Source of the DNA: Kiritimatiellia bacterium
GTDB lineage: Bacteria > Verrucomicrobiota > Kiritimatiellia > RFP12 > UBA1067
Length of the DNA stretch: 33,351 bases
Direction of reading: 5' to 3'
Assembly: GCA_017427485.1 (NCBI GenBank)
Contig: JAFRSR010000385.1
Location: 1 to 33,351, forward strand
Position 1 is the stretch's first letter. Each line of letters begins with the position of its first letter. The notes below the pieces were generated by a model. The model ran no database searches and was not told the DNA's origin. It worked only from the letters and a program-made list of their open reading frames with translations. Made by a program: the position numbers and the translations under genes. Of the stretch, positions 8,311-16,420 are shown piece after piece.

Positions 8311-8426
8311 GGAAGGACAAAGGACGAAAGACAGAAGACAAAGGATTTAGGACTTTAGACATTGGACGTCGAATGGCGACCGCGCAAGCCATCCTCTGTC
8401 CTTCGTCCTCTGTCTTTTGTCCTCCA
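8311..8426. repeat. Long imperfect inverted repeat with repetitive purine-rich arms
   Basis: The left arm (8311-8346) is made of words such as GGACAAAGGACGAAAGACAG. The right arm (8391-8426) is its imperfect reverse complement, with about 26 of 36 positions pairing and nearly all differences being transitions. The 44-base loop continues the pattern (AGGACTTTAGACATTGGAC). It lies in the 265-bp spacer downstream of the FAD oxidoreductase gene, so it might also end or stabilise that transcript. The word structure is unlike ordinary terminators and there is no T-tract. The rest of the 8206-8470 spacer holds two short hairpins and a promoter. Confidence 0.7.
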
Positions 8427-8439
8427 CCTACCGCCGCCC

Positions 8440-8456
8440 GCCGCCAAGATGGCGGC
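8440..8456. repeat. Short spacer hairpin, family 2
   Basis: GCCGCCA-AGA-TGGCGGC is a perfect 7-bp stem with a 3-base loop, 15 bases downstream of the stop of the FAD oxidoreductase (minus strand). It has no T-tract. The same stem with loop TCC occurs at 21627-21643. Confidence 0.65.
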
Positions 8457-8470
8457 CCTCCCCGTTTTGG

Positions 8471-10267
8471 CTATTTTCGGTCGCAATAGAAGAGGCTGGT
8501 CGTGCCGGGAGGGAGGGGCTCCAGGTTGGCCGCCTCGAAGCGGGGATCGTCGGGTGTCAGATCCTGCCACGCGACGATCGCAACGCCGGGATGCCCGGCA
8601 GCACCGCGCACGAGCGTACGGCGGACGGCGCGCACGGAGGCGGGATCCCCCACGACGGCGCGCGGCGCACGGTCCTCGGACAGGGCCTGTGCGGCGAGCG
8701 TGCCGGTCGCCTGCCCGCAGAGGAGCATCTGGCCATGCAGACGGAAGGCTGCCTGGACGATGCTGGAGACGCCCACGTTCCGCCCGGCACCGAGCAGGCC
8801 GTCCAGCTTCTCGGGCACGAGGGCGCGCAGCGGGAAGAACGCGCGGTGCGTCTGGCCGTTCCAGCCGCGCGTGCCGCAGTGGCGCGTGTGCCAGGCGTCT
8901 GGCTTGCCCTTCACGTCGAAGAACCGGCGCGTGGGATGGAAGTCGATGTGGAACTGGAAGGAGAACGCGGCGTCGTCGGGACGGAACGGAGCCCAGCCGG
9001 GCTCGGTGCCGTCGGGCGCGCGCACGTCCTGCTCGCGCAGGACGTACATCGCCGCCAGGCGCAGGCCTTCGCGCACGTACGGTTTGGGCGGCAGCCGGTC
9101 GGGCGTGCCGAACTCGTCCGTCAGCGCGAAGCGGCGCATCCGCGCACGCGTCTCGGCCTTGGGGTGGTCGTGCTGGAGGAAGTAAAGGTAGCCGAGCGTG
9201 TGGGCCTTCGCGTCGTCCAGTACGATCTGCCGCTGGGCGGGCGTCATGTCCACGATGTTCTTCCTGCTCGCGCCCGGCTCCAGACGCTCGAGCGCGGCCA
9301 CGACGCGCGGCGGCAGGTTGCAGAGCGGGTAGTCCTGACCCGTGCTGTTGAGCTGGATCGCCTCGGTGCCGAACGTGAAGCCGTAGTGCAGACGGTCCAC
9401 CAGCCGGCGCTGCGAGTACGGCGTGGGCGGGTTGTCCTTCTGGTAGGTCTCGTAGTAGATGCCGCTGTCGCGCCAGATGTCGCGCCGCGAGTAGCTGGCC
9501 GGCTCGTAGCCGGGCGGCGGCACGGCGAGCGGACATTCCTCCGCCGTCTCGTGCAACGTCATCGTCCAGGTGATGGGATTCAGCTCCTGACGCTCCGTCG
9601 GCCCGATCTCCTCCGGCTCGCTCGGCTCGCCGAAGCGTCCGCGCGGATCGACGCCCGCGTAGTACCGCGCGCCGCTCAGGCGGATGACGTCGCCCCAGTC
9701 CGTCGCGTCCACCGTGAGGCGTGCGCGCACGTCCAGCGGCGCGCCACCCGACGCCGACGCGAAGCGCACGCCCGTCACGCGCCCGCCGTCCGCGTGCACG
9801 GCCTCGGGCACGTAGCCGCGGAAGACGCGCAGGCGACTCGACTTCACCTCCGGCGCCAGAAGGTCCTCGAAGATCCGCGCCGCGGGCCCCGGCTCGATCG
9901 TGTCGGTGCCGCTCCAGCAGTTGCCCGGCGTCTCCATTCCGTAGGTGCGCAGGTTGTAGGCGCGCATGGCGCGCACGACCTCCAGCATCATGCCGGAGCG
10001 CGGGAAGTTGACGGACCGTCCCTTCATCAGCACGCGTTCGTCCGCCGGCCCCACGCCCTCGTTCGAGAACTGTCCGCCGAACCGGTCGATGTCGTTCACG
10101 AGCACGACGCGCCCCACGCCCAGGCGTGACGCCTGGACGGCGGCGGCCACGGCCGCCTCGCTCCCGCCCGCCACAAGCAGGTCCGCCTCGACGAGCTGCG
10201 CCGGGAGGGGCGCGCTTGTCACGACCGCCGCCATGGCCATTGCCGCCCATTTTGCAATCTGTTTCAT
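8471..10267 (-). CDS. Exported FAD-dependent oxidoreductase (FAD_oxidored type)
   Basis: This 598-aa protein has an N-terminal Sec-like signal peptide (MKQIAKWAAMAMAAVVTSAPLPA) and then a Rossmann FAD-binding start, EADLLVAGGSEAAVAAAVQA, followed by an acidic/redox loop (VLVNDIDRFGGQFSNEG). Typical inner motifs of the PF12831-like family are present: VDATDWGDVIRLSGARYYAG, a central substrate domain, and a C-terminal dinucleotide-binding return (LDGLLGAGRNVGVSSIVQAAFRLHGQ). The substrate is unknown. Relatives often sit in polysaccharide-degradation loci, as here beside GH28 and GH35. There is no twin arginine in the signal, although flavoproteins are usually exported folded by Tat. ATG 10267 is preferred over the upstream in-frame ATG at 10324 because AGGAAG and the signal peptide fit it. 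Confidence 0.8.
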   Translation of the reverse strand: MKQIAKWAAMAMAAVVTSAPLPAQLVEADLLVAGGSEAAVAAAVQASRLGVGRVVLVNDIDRFGGQFSNEGVGPADERVLMKGRSVNFPRSGMMLEVVRAMRAYNLRTYGMETPGNCWSGTDTIEPGPAARIFEDLLAPEVKSSRLRVFRGYVPEAVHADGGRVTGVRFASASGGAPLDVRARLTVDATDWGDVIRLSGARYYAGVDPRGRFGEPSEPEEIGPTERQELNPITWTMTLHETAEECPLAVPPPGYEPASYSRRDIWRDSGIYYETYQKDNPPTPYSQRRLVDRLHYGFTFGTEAIQLNSTGQDYPLCNLPPRVVAALERLEPGASRKNIVDMTPAQRQIVLDDAKAHTLGYLYFLQHDHPKAETRARMRRFALTDEFGTPDRLPPKPYVREGLRLAAMYVLREQDVRAPDGTEPGWAPFRPDDAAFSFQFHIDFHPTRRFFDVKGKPDAWHTRHCGTRGWNGQTHRAFFPLRALVPEKLDGLLGAGRNVGVSSIVQAAFRLHGQMLLCGQATGTLAAQALSEDRAPRAVVGDPASVRAVRRTLVRGAAGHPGVAIVAWQDLTPDDPRFEAANLEPLPPGTTSLFYCDRK

Positions 10268-10279
10268 TCCGCACTTCCT
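10223..10279 (-). repeat. Ribosome-binding-site/signal-peptide segment, second copy
   Basis: This is the partner of 8161-8217, similar at about 46 of 57 bases and covering AGGAAGTGCGGA, the ATG and the first 13 codons. The similarity continues on the leader side of the start codon, so it is DNA-level similarity and not only protein convergence. Confidence 0.65.
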
Positions 10280-10297
10280 TTTCACAATTCGCATGTC

Positions 10298-10317
10298 GGC
10301 CGCGCAGGAGCGCGGCC
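10298..10317. repeat. Short GC-rich spacer hairpin, family 1 (perfect)
   Basis: GGCCGCGC-AGGA-GCGCGGCC is a perfect 8-bp stem with a 4-base loop. It lies in the 60-bp spacer between the pseudouridine synthase stop and the FAD oxidoreductase start. Confidence 0.7.
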
Positions 10318-10327
10318 CTCCCAACTT

Positions 10328-11014
10328 TCAACTCACCGCCCACCTGGGCGGAGGCGCCTCGAACGTGCAGGACTCGTGCGTGCGGGGGTGGACGAAGGTG
10401 AGCCGCCAGGCGTGGAGGCAGAGTCCGCGCCCGCCGCCCGTGCCGTACCGCACGTCGCCGCACACGGGATGCCCCGCCTCGGCGAAGTGCACGCGGATCT
10501 GGTTGCGGCGCCCGCTCTTGAGGACGACCTTCACGAGCGAGGTGCCCCGCCCTTCCGACAGCACCTCCCACTCCGTGCGCGCGAACTTGCCGCGCGCGGG
10601 GTCGGACACGCTGTGCACGTTGAGCGTCTTCTTGTCCTCGCAGAGGTAGCTCTCGAACGCGCCCGACGGCGCGTCCATCCGCCCCTCCACGCGCGCCAGG
10701 TAGGTCTTCTCCGTCAGCTCGTTCCAGTTCGAGCGGAAGTAGTCCTGCACCTCCTCGCTCTTCGCCACCATCATCACGCCCGACGTGTCGCGGTCGAGCC
10801 GGTGCACGAGGTACACGCGCAGGCGGCTCTTCGCCTGCCCCTTCCGCACCCAGTCCCCGAGCGCGTCCTCCACCGTGTGCTCGCGCAGCCGCGCGGACGC
10901 GCCGCACCGCGTCGCCTGCGACAGCACGCCCGCCGCCTTCTCCACCACGATCACGTCCGCGTCCTCGTGGAGGATGCGGATGCCCCGGATGGTGCGGTGG
11001 GATCCCTTCTTCAT
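10328..11014 (-). CDS. RluA-family RNA pseudouridine synthase
   Basis: This 228-aa cytosolic enzyme converts specific uridines of rRNA or tRNA to pseudouridine. It opens with IRILHEDADVIVVEKAAGVLS, the typical start of the RluA catalytic domain. The catalytic-Asp motif HRLDRDTSGVMMVAKS follows, then RTEWEVL and the C-terminal GRRNQIRVHFAEAGHPVCGD and LCLHAWRLTF. No S4 domain precedes it, so it is a short form like RluA or TruC, and the exact target cannot be told. The ATG at 11014 is 17 bases downstream of the stop of the 834-aa beta-repeat protein. It therefore sits as a housekeeping gene inside a secreted-protein gene row and may be cotranscribed. Confidence 0.88.
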   Translation of the reverse strand: MKKGSHRTIRGIRILHEDADVIVVEKAAGVLSQATRCGASARLREHTVEDALGDWVRKGQAKSRLRVYLVHRLDRDTSGVMMVAKSEEVQDYFRSNWNELTEKTYLARVEGRMDAPSGAFESYLCEDKKTLNVHSVSDPARGKFARTEWEVLSEGRGTSLVKVVLKSGRRNQIRVHFAEAGHPVCGDVRYGTGGGRGLCLHAWRLTFVHPRTHESCTFEAPPPRWAVS

Positions 11015-11031
11015 GCCGCGCGCGCCGGCCC

Positions 11032-13536
11032 TCACCGGACTATGAGCGTGGTGCCCTTCGCGAAGGCGAGTTTCAGCGAGACCTTGCCGCCGGACGTCAC
11101 CTGCTTCACGTACCAGCCTTCCGGAGTATTCGACGAGGCAAAGTCGTTCGTGCACGAGGTGAGGTTGGTCGCGATCACGTACTTGCGGTCCTTGTTCAGC
11201 TTCTCCAGGTCGTTGACCACGAGTCGGAGTTTCGATAGGTCGAGCGCGGCCGCGTAGGAGAGGCAGTCTGAATGGCCCTCCTCGTCGAGGTCGATCTGCA
11301 GCTCCGCGCCGTCCTTCACCTCGCCGAGCGCGGCGACGACGGTGAGCGTGCCAATCGTGTTCGTGCCGTAGCCGGGCGCAAGGGCGTCCGTGACCGTGAG
11401 TTTCGACGGATTTGTCACGTTCCCTGTGCCGCCGAGGGACGCGAAGGTCTGGCACATGGTGTTGCCGTTGAACGTGGCACCGGACCGCACGTTGAGCGCC
11501 ACCGTGGGAAGGAAGTTGCTCGCACTGCCCATCGTGAGCGTGCCCTGCTCCACGTTGATCGGCCCGTTGAACGTGTTGAACGACTCTTGTCCCTCCGCGA
11601 GGTCGCCCACAAACGCCATCATGCCCGTGCCCCACTTCGTGAAGCCGCCGTCCGACTGCCCTTCCGCCACTCCGTGCTGGAGCGGCAGCCGGATGCGGAT
11701 CTCGCAGTTGTTCGAGACGACCGCGCCCCCTTCGCGCACGTACACCTTCACGCGGTCCTTCCAGGCCGCGATCTGCCCGGTCTTGCCGGTGGTTCCGAGG
11801 AAGTTGCTTTTGTAACTCGTGCCGCGCGGCGCAATGACGCCGCCGTCCCAGTCGATCTGGGCGCTCGTCGTCAAATCCGTGACGTTGCCGAGCGAATCTG
11901 TCTTGACGGACTGGTAGAAATTGTTGCACAGGAACGTGCCGCCCTTTTCCACGCGAAGAAGCGCCTTTTCAGGGGACTTCATGTCCTCGCCCATCCGAAA
12001 ATTGTTACAGATCATCGTCCCCGCCCGGCACACCGTCGTCGTTCCGGGCAGGCGGAAGGCGTTCAGGTACTCGGCGGATATCCGGGAGAAATCCGCCGTG
12101 CCGCCGCTCACCACAAAATGCCCGCGGTTGCCGATGTAGGACGTGTTGGCGGCGGTCAAAAGCCCGTTGGTGACGGAGAGCTTGGCGCCGTTGATGACGA
12201 GGATGCCCTTGTCGCTCTCGACCGCCGTGATCTTGGCGTTCACTTCCGTCACGCCCTCGCCGGCGACGATGAGGTCGTTGCCCTTGACGATCAACCGTCC
12301 GAAGCGGTTCGTCACGCCGGCAGCCGGTTCAAGGGCGAGGGCGGTTGGCTTCCAACTCGTCGTCTCTGTCGAGACCGTGCCGTTCGTGACGACATCGTCG
12401 CTCGTGCAGACGATGGGGCCGCGGATTTTCAATCCGTGGCCGTTGCCGCCGAGTTTGAGCGTTGCATTGGGTGCGAGGACAAAACCGCGCGTCGGGGCGA
12501 ACGCAGGCGAGCCGCCTTCCGCCAGCAATGTGGGCGACGCTTCGACGAACACGTTGTTCGTGGCGACGGCGGGCACGGCACCGAAGTTCCTGTCGTTGTT
12601 GACGACGATAATGAGGCTCTTCAGGACATGCGTTCCTCCGGTGTACGAATTTGTCGGTCCCGGCGTGCCGTATGCGCGAAAATAGATGAGGCTCGACCTG
12701 TCCAACACCACGGGGCCGTCCCCTTCGATCGATCCACTCACCCGCTGGGTGCCGCTCCCCGTGAAACGGACGCCGCCCGGACCAAGCGTGATTTTCGTGG
12801 TGGTGACAACGGCGTTGATGTTCATGAAGGACGTACCTTGAATCTCGCCGCCGTCGGAATGGATTACGCCGTATTTCGACGCAAACTGCTCGTGCAGGCC
12901 GGCCAGCAGGTTCAGGACGCCGTTCGTGTAGATGTTGACGACGTAGTTCGACCATCCAGCGGAAGTCGTCGCGGGCGACAGCACGAGGTTGTTTGCGGTC
13001 AGGTTCCCGCCCGCGCCGATCGTGATGATGCCCTGCGCCTGGACGGAGAAAGGCGTGGTGTTCCAGTTGTTGTGGAAGCGGTTGGAGGGACAGAGAAACG
13101 ACGCATGCTCGATCGTCAGGTTCGCGAGGTTCATGTCCACGCTGACGCCGCTCGCGGTCGTGCCCGGCCGCACCGTCAGGCCGTCCTTGAACGTCACGCC
13201 CACGGTCGGGTCGGCGCCCGCCTGCCCCAACCGTCCGTCCGTGATGCGCAGCGTGGCGTTGCCGCCGAAGGACCACTGCCCGGCGACGACCTTCAGGCGC
13301 GTCGGCTTCACCTCGCCGCTCACGGTGATGTTCGTGACGGTGCAGCCAGACGGAAAGACGGCCTGGTTGCCGTCCGTCCACGCGCAGGCTGTCCCGTTCG
13401 CGTCCTGCCAATTGAGGGCCGTCGCGTCCCACACGGCGGACTCCCCGCCCGTCCATGTCAGGTCGGCCGCCTGGAGCGATCCCGCGCCGAGCGCCGCGGC
13501 AAGCGCGGCCGATGCGAATGACAACCTGCCGTTCAT
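11032..13536 (-). CDS. Large secreted beta-strand-repeat protein (834 aa)
   Basis: The signal peptide (MNGRLSFASAALAAALGAGSLQA) is followed by the N-terminal motif ADLTWTGGESAVWDATALNW, common at the start of autotransporter-associated beta-repeat proteins. The rest is rich in short beta-strand units (KLGGNGHGLKIRG, FVVSGGTADFS, VRSGATFNGN) with few charged helices, as expected for a beta-solenoid. It ends ...EGWYVKQVTSGGKVSLKLAFAKGTTLIVR in discontinuous pattern agreement with the 1044-aa protein. No enzyme motif or translocation barrel is visible; a surface or periplasmic structural or adhesion role is an inference. The ATG overlaps the stop of the upstream phosphatase-fold gene by four bases (ATGA), with AAGGAGG before it. 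The two are translationally coupled. Confidence 0.82.
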   Translation of the reverse strand: MNGRLSFASAALAAALGAGSLQAADLTWTGGESAVWDATALNWQDANGTACAWTDGNQAVFPSGCTVTNITVSGEVKPTRLKVVAGQWSFGGNATLRITDGRLGQAGADPTVGVTFKDGLTVRPGTTASGVSVDMNLANLTIEHASFLCPSNRFHNNWNTTPFSVQAQGIITIGAGGNLTANNLVLSPATTSAGWSNYVVNIYTNGVLNLLAGLHEQFASKYGVIHSDGGEIQGTSFMNINAVVTTTKITLGPGGVRFTGSGTQRVSGSIEGDGPVVLDRSSLIYFRAYGTPGPTNSYTGGTHVLKSLIIVVNNDRNFGAVPAVATNNVFVEASPTLLAEGGSPAFAPTRGFVLAPNATLKLGGNGHGLKIRGPIVCTSDDVVTNGTVSTETTSWKPTALALEPAAGVTNRFGRLIVKGNDLIVAGEGVTEVNAKITAVESDKGILVINGAKLSVTNGLLTAANTSYIGNRGHFVVSGGTADFSRISAEYLNAFRLPGTTTVCRAGTMICNNFRMGEDMKSPEKALLRVEKGGTFLCNNFYQSVKTDSLGNVTDLTTSAQIDWDGGVIAPRGTSYKSNFLGTTGKTGQIAAWKDRVKVYVREGGAVVSNNCEIRIRLPLQHGVAEGQSDGGFTKWGTGMMAFVGDLAEGQESFNTFNGPINVEQGTLTMGSASNFLPTVALNVRSGATFNGNTMCQTFASLGGTGNVTNPSKLTVTDALAPGYGTNTIGTLTVVAALGEVKDGAELQIDLDEEGHSDCLSYAAALDLSKLRLVVNDLEKLNKDRKYVIATNLTSCTNDFASSNTPEGWYVKQVTSGGKVSLKLAFAKGTTLIVR

Positions 13537-14369
13537 CGTTTTGCCTCCTTTGCAAGTTCAAGCGTGACGACGACCGGGTTGTGGTCGGAGGTCAGGGTAT
13601 CGGAAATGACATGCGCCGCCTTTACCTTCACGCGCGCGGACGCGCCGCGGTCGACCGCGATGTAGTCGATGCAGCATTCGGAACCCGGCGCGTGTTCCTT
13701 GAAGCCGTGGAACGTGCGGCACTTCTCGTTGGAGAGGATCGCCATGTATCCGCGCAGCGCCGTGATCGGGGCGGAATCGGGACGGCAGTTCCAGTCGCCC
13801 GTCACGAACACCGGCTTCGCCGCCGCCTTCTCGGACACGATGCCGCGGATGATCTCGACCGTCTGCAGCCGGTTCGTCTCCTGGAGCGAGAAGTGCGCCG
13901 TGCCGAACCAGCAGTCCGCGAACTCGCAGAGCAGCAGCACGCGCGGTTCCCGCCCGGGCAGCGGGACGCGCAGGACGGACAGGGGCTTTTCGCGCGACAG
14001 GACGACGTTGCCGTAGCTGCCGCCCTGGAGCGGGATGGACTGCGCGAAGGTGGCGTGAAGCCCCGTGAGGCGCCCCAGCTCCTCGGGCATGTCCAGCCGC
14101 TGGGAGCGCTTCGCGCCCTTGTCGATTTCGTTCAGGCCCACGAAGTCCGGTCGCTCGCGGGCGATCACACCCGCGACGCGCGGGATGTCGATCCGCTTGT
14201 CCGCGCCCGCGCAGTGGTGCACGTTGTAGGTCATGAGCCGCATCTCGCGCGACGGATTCGCCTCCGTTGCGGAAGCGGCGGCTGTCGACTCGGCGGCCGG
14301 CGCGGCGGCCACCCCGGCCGCGGCCAAGAACATCGCCATCCCTGAAAACATTCTCTTGTGTGTTGTCAT
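13533..14369 (-). CDS. Exported endonuclease/exonuclease/phosphatase-fold protein
   Basis: This 278-aa protein has a signal-like N-terminus (MTTHKRMFSGMAMFLAAAGVAAA) and an EEP catalytic domain. MTYNVHHCAG is at the start of the fold, GLNEID has the metal-binding glutamate, and FGTAHFS, VTGDWNCRP (D-x-N) and the terminal TSDHNPVVVTL (SDH) follow. The family cleaves phosphodiesters in nucleic acids, sphingomyelin or phosphoinositides; the substrate cannot be told here. The ATG at 14369 falls exactly where transcription from the -10 box at 14381-14376 should begin, and no ribosome-binding site precedes it, so a leaderless mRNA is likely. A second ATG at 14351 would remove the basic n-region. 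It is coupled by a four-base overlap to the 834-aa beta-repeat protein. Confidence 0.85.
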   Translation of the reverse strand: MTTHKRMFSGMAMFLAAAGVAAAPAAESTAAASATEANPSREMRLMTYNVHHCAGADKRIDIPRVAGVIARERPDFVGLNEIDKGAKRSQRLDMPEELGRLTGLHATFAQSIPLQGGSYGNVVLSREKPLSVLRVPLPGREPRVLLLCEFADCWFGTAHFSLQETNRLQTVEIIRGIVSEKAAAKPVFVTGDWNCRPDSAPITALRGYMAILSNEKCRTFHGFKEHAPGSECCIDYIAVDRGASARVKVKAAHVISDTLTSDHNPVVVTLELAKEAKR

Positions 14370-14375
14370 GCGAGT

Positions 14376-14386
14376 AGTATACCATA
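14376..14386 (-). promoter_or_regulatory. Extended -10 promoter, probably leaderless
   Basis: The minus strand reads TTTATGGTATACT, with TGG + TATACT (hexamer 14381-14376). Seven bases after the hexamer is the A of the ATG at 14369. The TATGGTATACT word is identical to those before manA and lutC. Confidence 0.6.
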
Positions 14387-14418
14387 AACTGAAACGTCCT
14401 GCATGACCCTGGCCTGCT

Positions 14419-14766
14419 TCACGTCCCTGTCGTACTCGCTCGTAGCGCGGCGGTTTCAAGGACCTGACACGCGCGGAAGCCGCCCCAAACGAACGGACGC
14501 CAGGGCCGGATGTTGCGTACGACCTTCACCACGCGGTCCTCTCCGTCGAGGAAGACGGCGTCGATGGGGTACGACATGAAGAACGTGTGGATCGCGTTGC
14601 ACTTGGGGATGAGCAGACCCTCGCCTAGCGGGGGCGGAGGCCTGCCAATAAGCCCCCGCGCGCGGGCGAAGAAACCTTCCGCCACCCGCGCACGTACGCC
14701 GCAGACCATCCGTTCAGTGGGCGCGGCCATCTCGCCGGTTGAAGCCACGCATGCAGTATAGCACAT
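14419..14766 (-). CDS. DUF192 family protein
   Basis: This 115-aa protein of the DUF192 (PF02643) family has unknown function. It carries the usual sequence RARGLIGRPPPPLGEGLLIPKCNAIHTFFMSYPIDAVFLD in which the I-HTFFM-(Y)PID-VFLD core is diagnostic, followed by VVKVVRNIRPWRPF. It has no clear signal peptide, whereas many relatives are exported or lipoproteins. ATG 14766 is chosen because AAGGAG lies just before it, 8 bases after the ricT-like stop, making it the last gene of the manA-tmk operon. A GTG at 14748 or an ATG at 14730 are alternatives. Confidence 0.8.
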   Translation of the reverse strand: MCYTACVASTGEMAAPTERMVCGVRARVAEGFFARARGLIGRPPPPLGEGLLIPKCNAIHTFFMSYPIDAVFLDGEDRVVKVVRNIRPWRPFVWGGFRACQVLETAALRASTTGT

Positions 14767-14774
14767 TCGGCTCC

Positions 14775-15440
14775 TTACGGCGAGGACGTTCCGCGCTCGA
14801 ACGCGAGGCAGCACTTGAAGCGCCCGCAGACGCCGTTGAGCGCCACCGCGTTCATCCCGAGGCCCTTGATGGCGTCGGACGTGAGGCCGCCGGGGTATTT
14901 CTGCTGCCACGACGCGCAGCAGCAGACGCGTCCGCACGGCCCCAGCGCGCCCATCACGCGCACCTCGTCGCGCGGCCCCATCTGCCAGGCGCTCACGCTC
15001 ACGTGGTGCTCCCGGCGGAACTCGGAGATGACCGACCGCAGATCGGGACGCAGCCGTTCGCACGCATAGCGCACGAACAGGCGCCCGCCGCCGAGCGCCA
15101 GGCGCGAGTAGGGCACGCGAATGTCGGGCACGGCGCGCCGCGCGACCGCAAGGAACGCGGCGCGCAGCTCGCGCGCCCTCGCCTCGTTCGCCGTGGCGGC
15201 GATGAGGTCTTCCGGCGTCGCCGGACGCACCAGCGTGAAACCCGGAGGGTGCGCGCCGTCCCGCGCGGGGTCGAACGGCGCGATGTCGCAGAGCTCGGCG
15301 AGGTCGAGGCCGTAGTCGAGGTTCACGACCACGCGCGCGCCGTCCGGCGCGGCGAAGGTATCGGCGCAGCGCACGGTGAAGAGTCCCTTCTCCGGCATCC
15401 GGACGTGGGCGACGCGAGTCGGCGCGGCGGAGACTTCCAT
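14775..15440 (-). CDS. ricT: PSP1-domain protein, RicT (YaaT)-like
   Basis: This 221-aa cytosolic protein is like Bacillus RicT/YaaT, a subunit of an Fe-S-binding complex affecting RNA maturation and development. The PSP1 C-terminal domain is plain: GALGPCGRVCCCASW, then SDAIKGLGMNAVALNGVCGRFKCCLAFE, with the conserved cysteines that can hold an Fe-S cluster. Its start overlaps the holB-like stop by one base (TGATG). The order tmk, holB, ricT is the same as in Firmicutes (tmk ... holB yaaT), which supports the assignment. The partner genes ricA and ricF are not in this window, so whether it works in the same complex is open. Confidence 0.85.
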   Translation of the reverse strand: MEVSAAPTRVAHVRMPEKGLFTVRCADTFAAPDGARVVVNLDYGLDLAELCDIAPFDPARDGAHPPGFTLVRPATPEDLIAATANEARARELRAAFLAVARRAVPDIRVPYSRLALGGGRLFVRYACERLRPDLRSVISEFRREHHVSVSAWQMGPRDEVRVMGALGPCGRVCCCASWQQKYPGGLTSDAIKGLGMNAVALNGVCGRFKCCLAFERGTSSP

Positions 15441-16420
15441 CAGAGATCCCCTTCCGCGCCGAAGGCCAGCCGGTCGATGAGAAACGACAGCAGCGGCAGC
15501 TCCGGGAGATTGCGTTCGAGCGACGTGGCGACGGACTCCACGGCCTCGACGTTGCGAAACGCCTGCGCACGCGTAATCTTGCGCGCGCGCCGCTCCAGCA
15601 CGGTCCGCCGCGGCTCGTTCACGAGCGGCACGTCGCCGCCGTCGTCGCCGTCCAGCGAGGCCCGGCGCGCCGAGGCGCAGAGCGCCATCAGGTCGCGGAA
15701 CCAGCTCAGCACGGTGGCGACGAAATCCGCGCGGGACTCGCGGTAACGCGACTCGACGAGGGCCGTCACCGCGTCTTCCTCAATTTCCTCGCCCGCGTCC
15801 GACTCCTCCTCGGCGAGATCCTCCTGCACGCGCGCAGCGGCCAACTCCTTGAGCGCCGCAAGCACGGCCGCGAGCTTCGCCGCCGCCGCCGCGCGCGCCG
15901 TCACGCCCGTGAGGTCGTCCCCCGCCAGTATGTCCAGCACCTGCGTGCGGTACGGTTCCTCAAGCTGCTGCGCGCGCGCGTCCGGGAGGTCGATGCGCTG
16001 GCAGCGGGAGATGATCGTGGGAAGCAGCTGCTCGGGCCGTTCGGAGAGCAGCAGGAAAAGCGTATGCGGGGGCGGCTCCTCCAGCGTCTTCAGGAACGCG
16101 TTCGCGCTCTCGGTGCGGAGACGGTCCGCGCCCACGACCACGCCCGCCTTCCAGCCGCCCATGAACGTCGTCTTTTCCATCGGGTCGATCATCCGCTCGC
16201 GCATCGCGTCGACCGAGATGATGCGCGACTTCTTCTCGGGAACGAGCCGGTGGATGTCGGGATGGACGCGCAGGTCGCCCGGGCCGAAGAGCAGGTGCAG
16301 CACGCGCTCGGCGAGTTCGCCCGCCATCCCGCGCACGCCCCCCACGAGCAGGTAGGCGTTCGCCACGCGGCCCGCGCGCACGGCCCGCTCGATCAGCTCG
16401 TAGGCGCGGTCAACGTCCAT
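15440..16420 (-). CDS. holB: DNA polymerase III subunit delta' (clamp loader)
   Basis: This 326-aa AAA+-fold protein is predicted to be the delta' stator of the clamp loader that places the beta clamp on DNA. It begins AYELIERAVRAGRVANAYLLVGGVRG, where the P-loop is degenerate, as expected for the non-ATPase delta'. VDAMRERM, ADRLRTESANAFLKTLEEPPPHTLFLLL and LPTIISRCQRIDLP, with the SRC motif, follow. The cysteine zinc module of E. coli HolB is absent. The C-terminal half is divergent and acidic (EEESDAGEEIEED). The ATG lies 11 bases inside the tmk 3' end, indicating coupling, and the stop overlaps the ricT-like start. Confidence 0.85.
   Translation of the reverse strand: MDVDRAYELIERAVRAGRVANAYLLVGGVRGMAGELAERVLHLLFGPGDLRVHPDIHRLVPEKKSRIISVDAMRERMIDPMEKTTFMGGWKAGVVVGADRLRTESANAFLKTLEEPPPHTLFLLLSERPEQLLPTIISRCQRIDLPDARAQQLEEPYRTQVLDILAGDDLTGVTARAAAAAKLAAVLAALKELAAARVQEDLAEEESDAGEEIEEDAVTALVESRYRESRADFVATVLSWFRDLMALCASARRASLDGDDGGDVPLVNEPRRTVLERRARKITRAQAFRNVEAVESVATSLERNLPELPLLSFLIDRLAFGAEGDL

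Noticed and set aside
4531..8358. A 1275-codon open frame on the plus strand opposite the 1500-aa protein
   Set aside because: Its composition is Arg/Val/His-rich without domains or signal. It is the antisense of a GC-rich gene with a clear signal peptide, repeats and ribosome-binding site on the minus strand.
8311..8426. The inverted repeat as an ordinary rho-independent terminator
   Set aside because: The arms are 36 bases with many mismatches, the loop is 44 bases and no T-tract follows. A stabilising role is possible, but a classical terminator does not fit.
11272..13521. A 749-codon open frame on the plus strand opposite the 834-aa protein
   Set aside because: Same kind of antisense shadow: low complexity, no ribosome-binding site, no recognisable domain.
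14755..14763. TGCTATACT as promoter of the DUF192 gene with a leaderless GTG start at 14748
   Set aside because: AAGGAG stands immediately upstream of the ATG at 14766, so the box would lie within codons 2-4. The operon context gives the gene a simpler source of transcript. It is not excluded.
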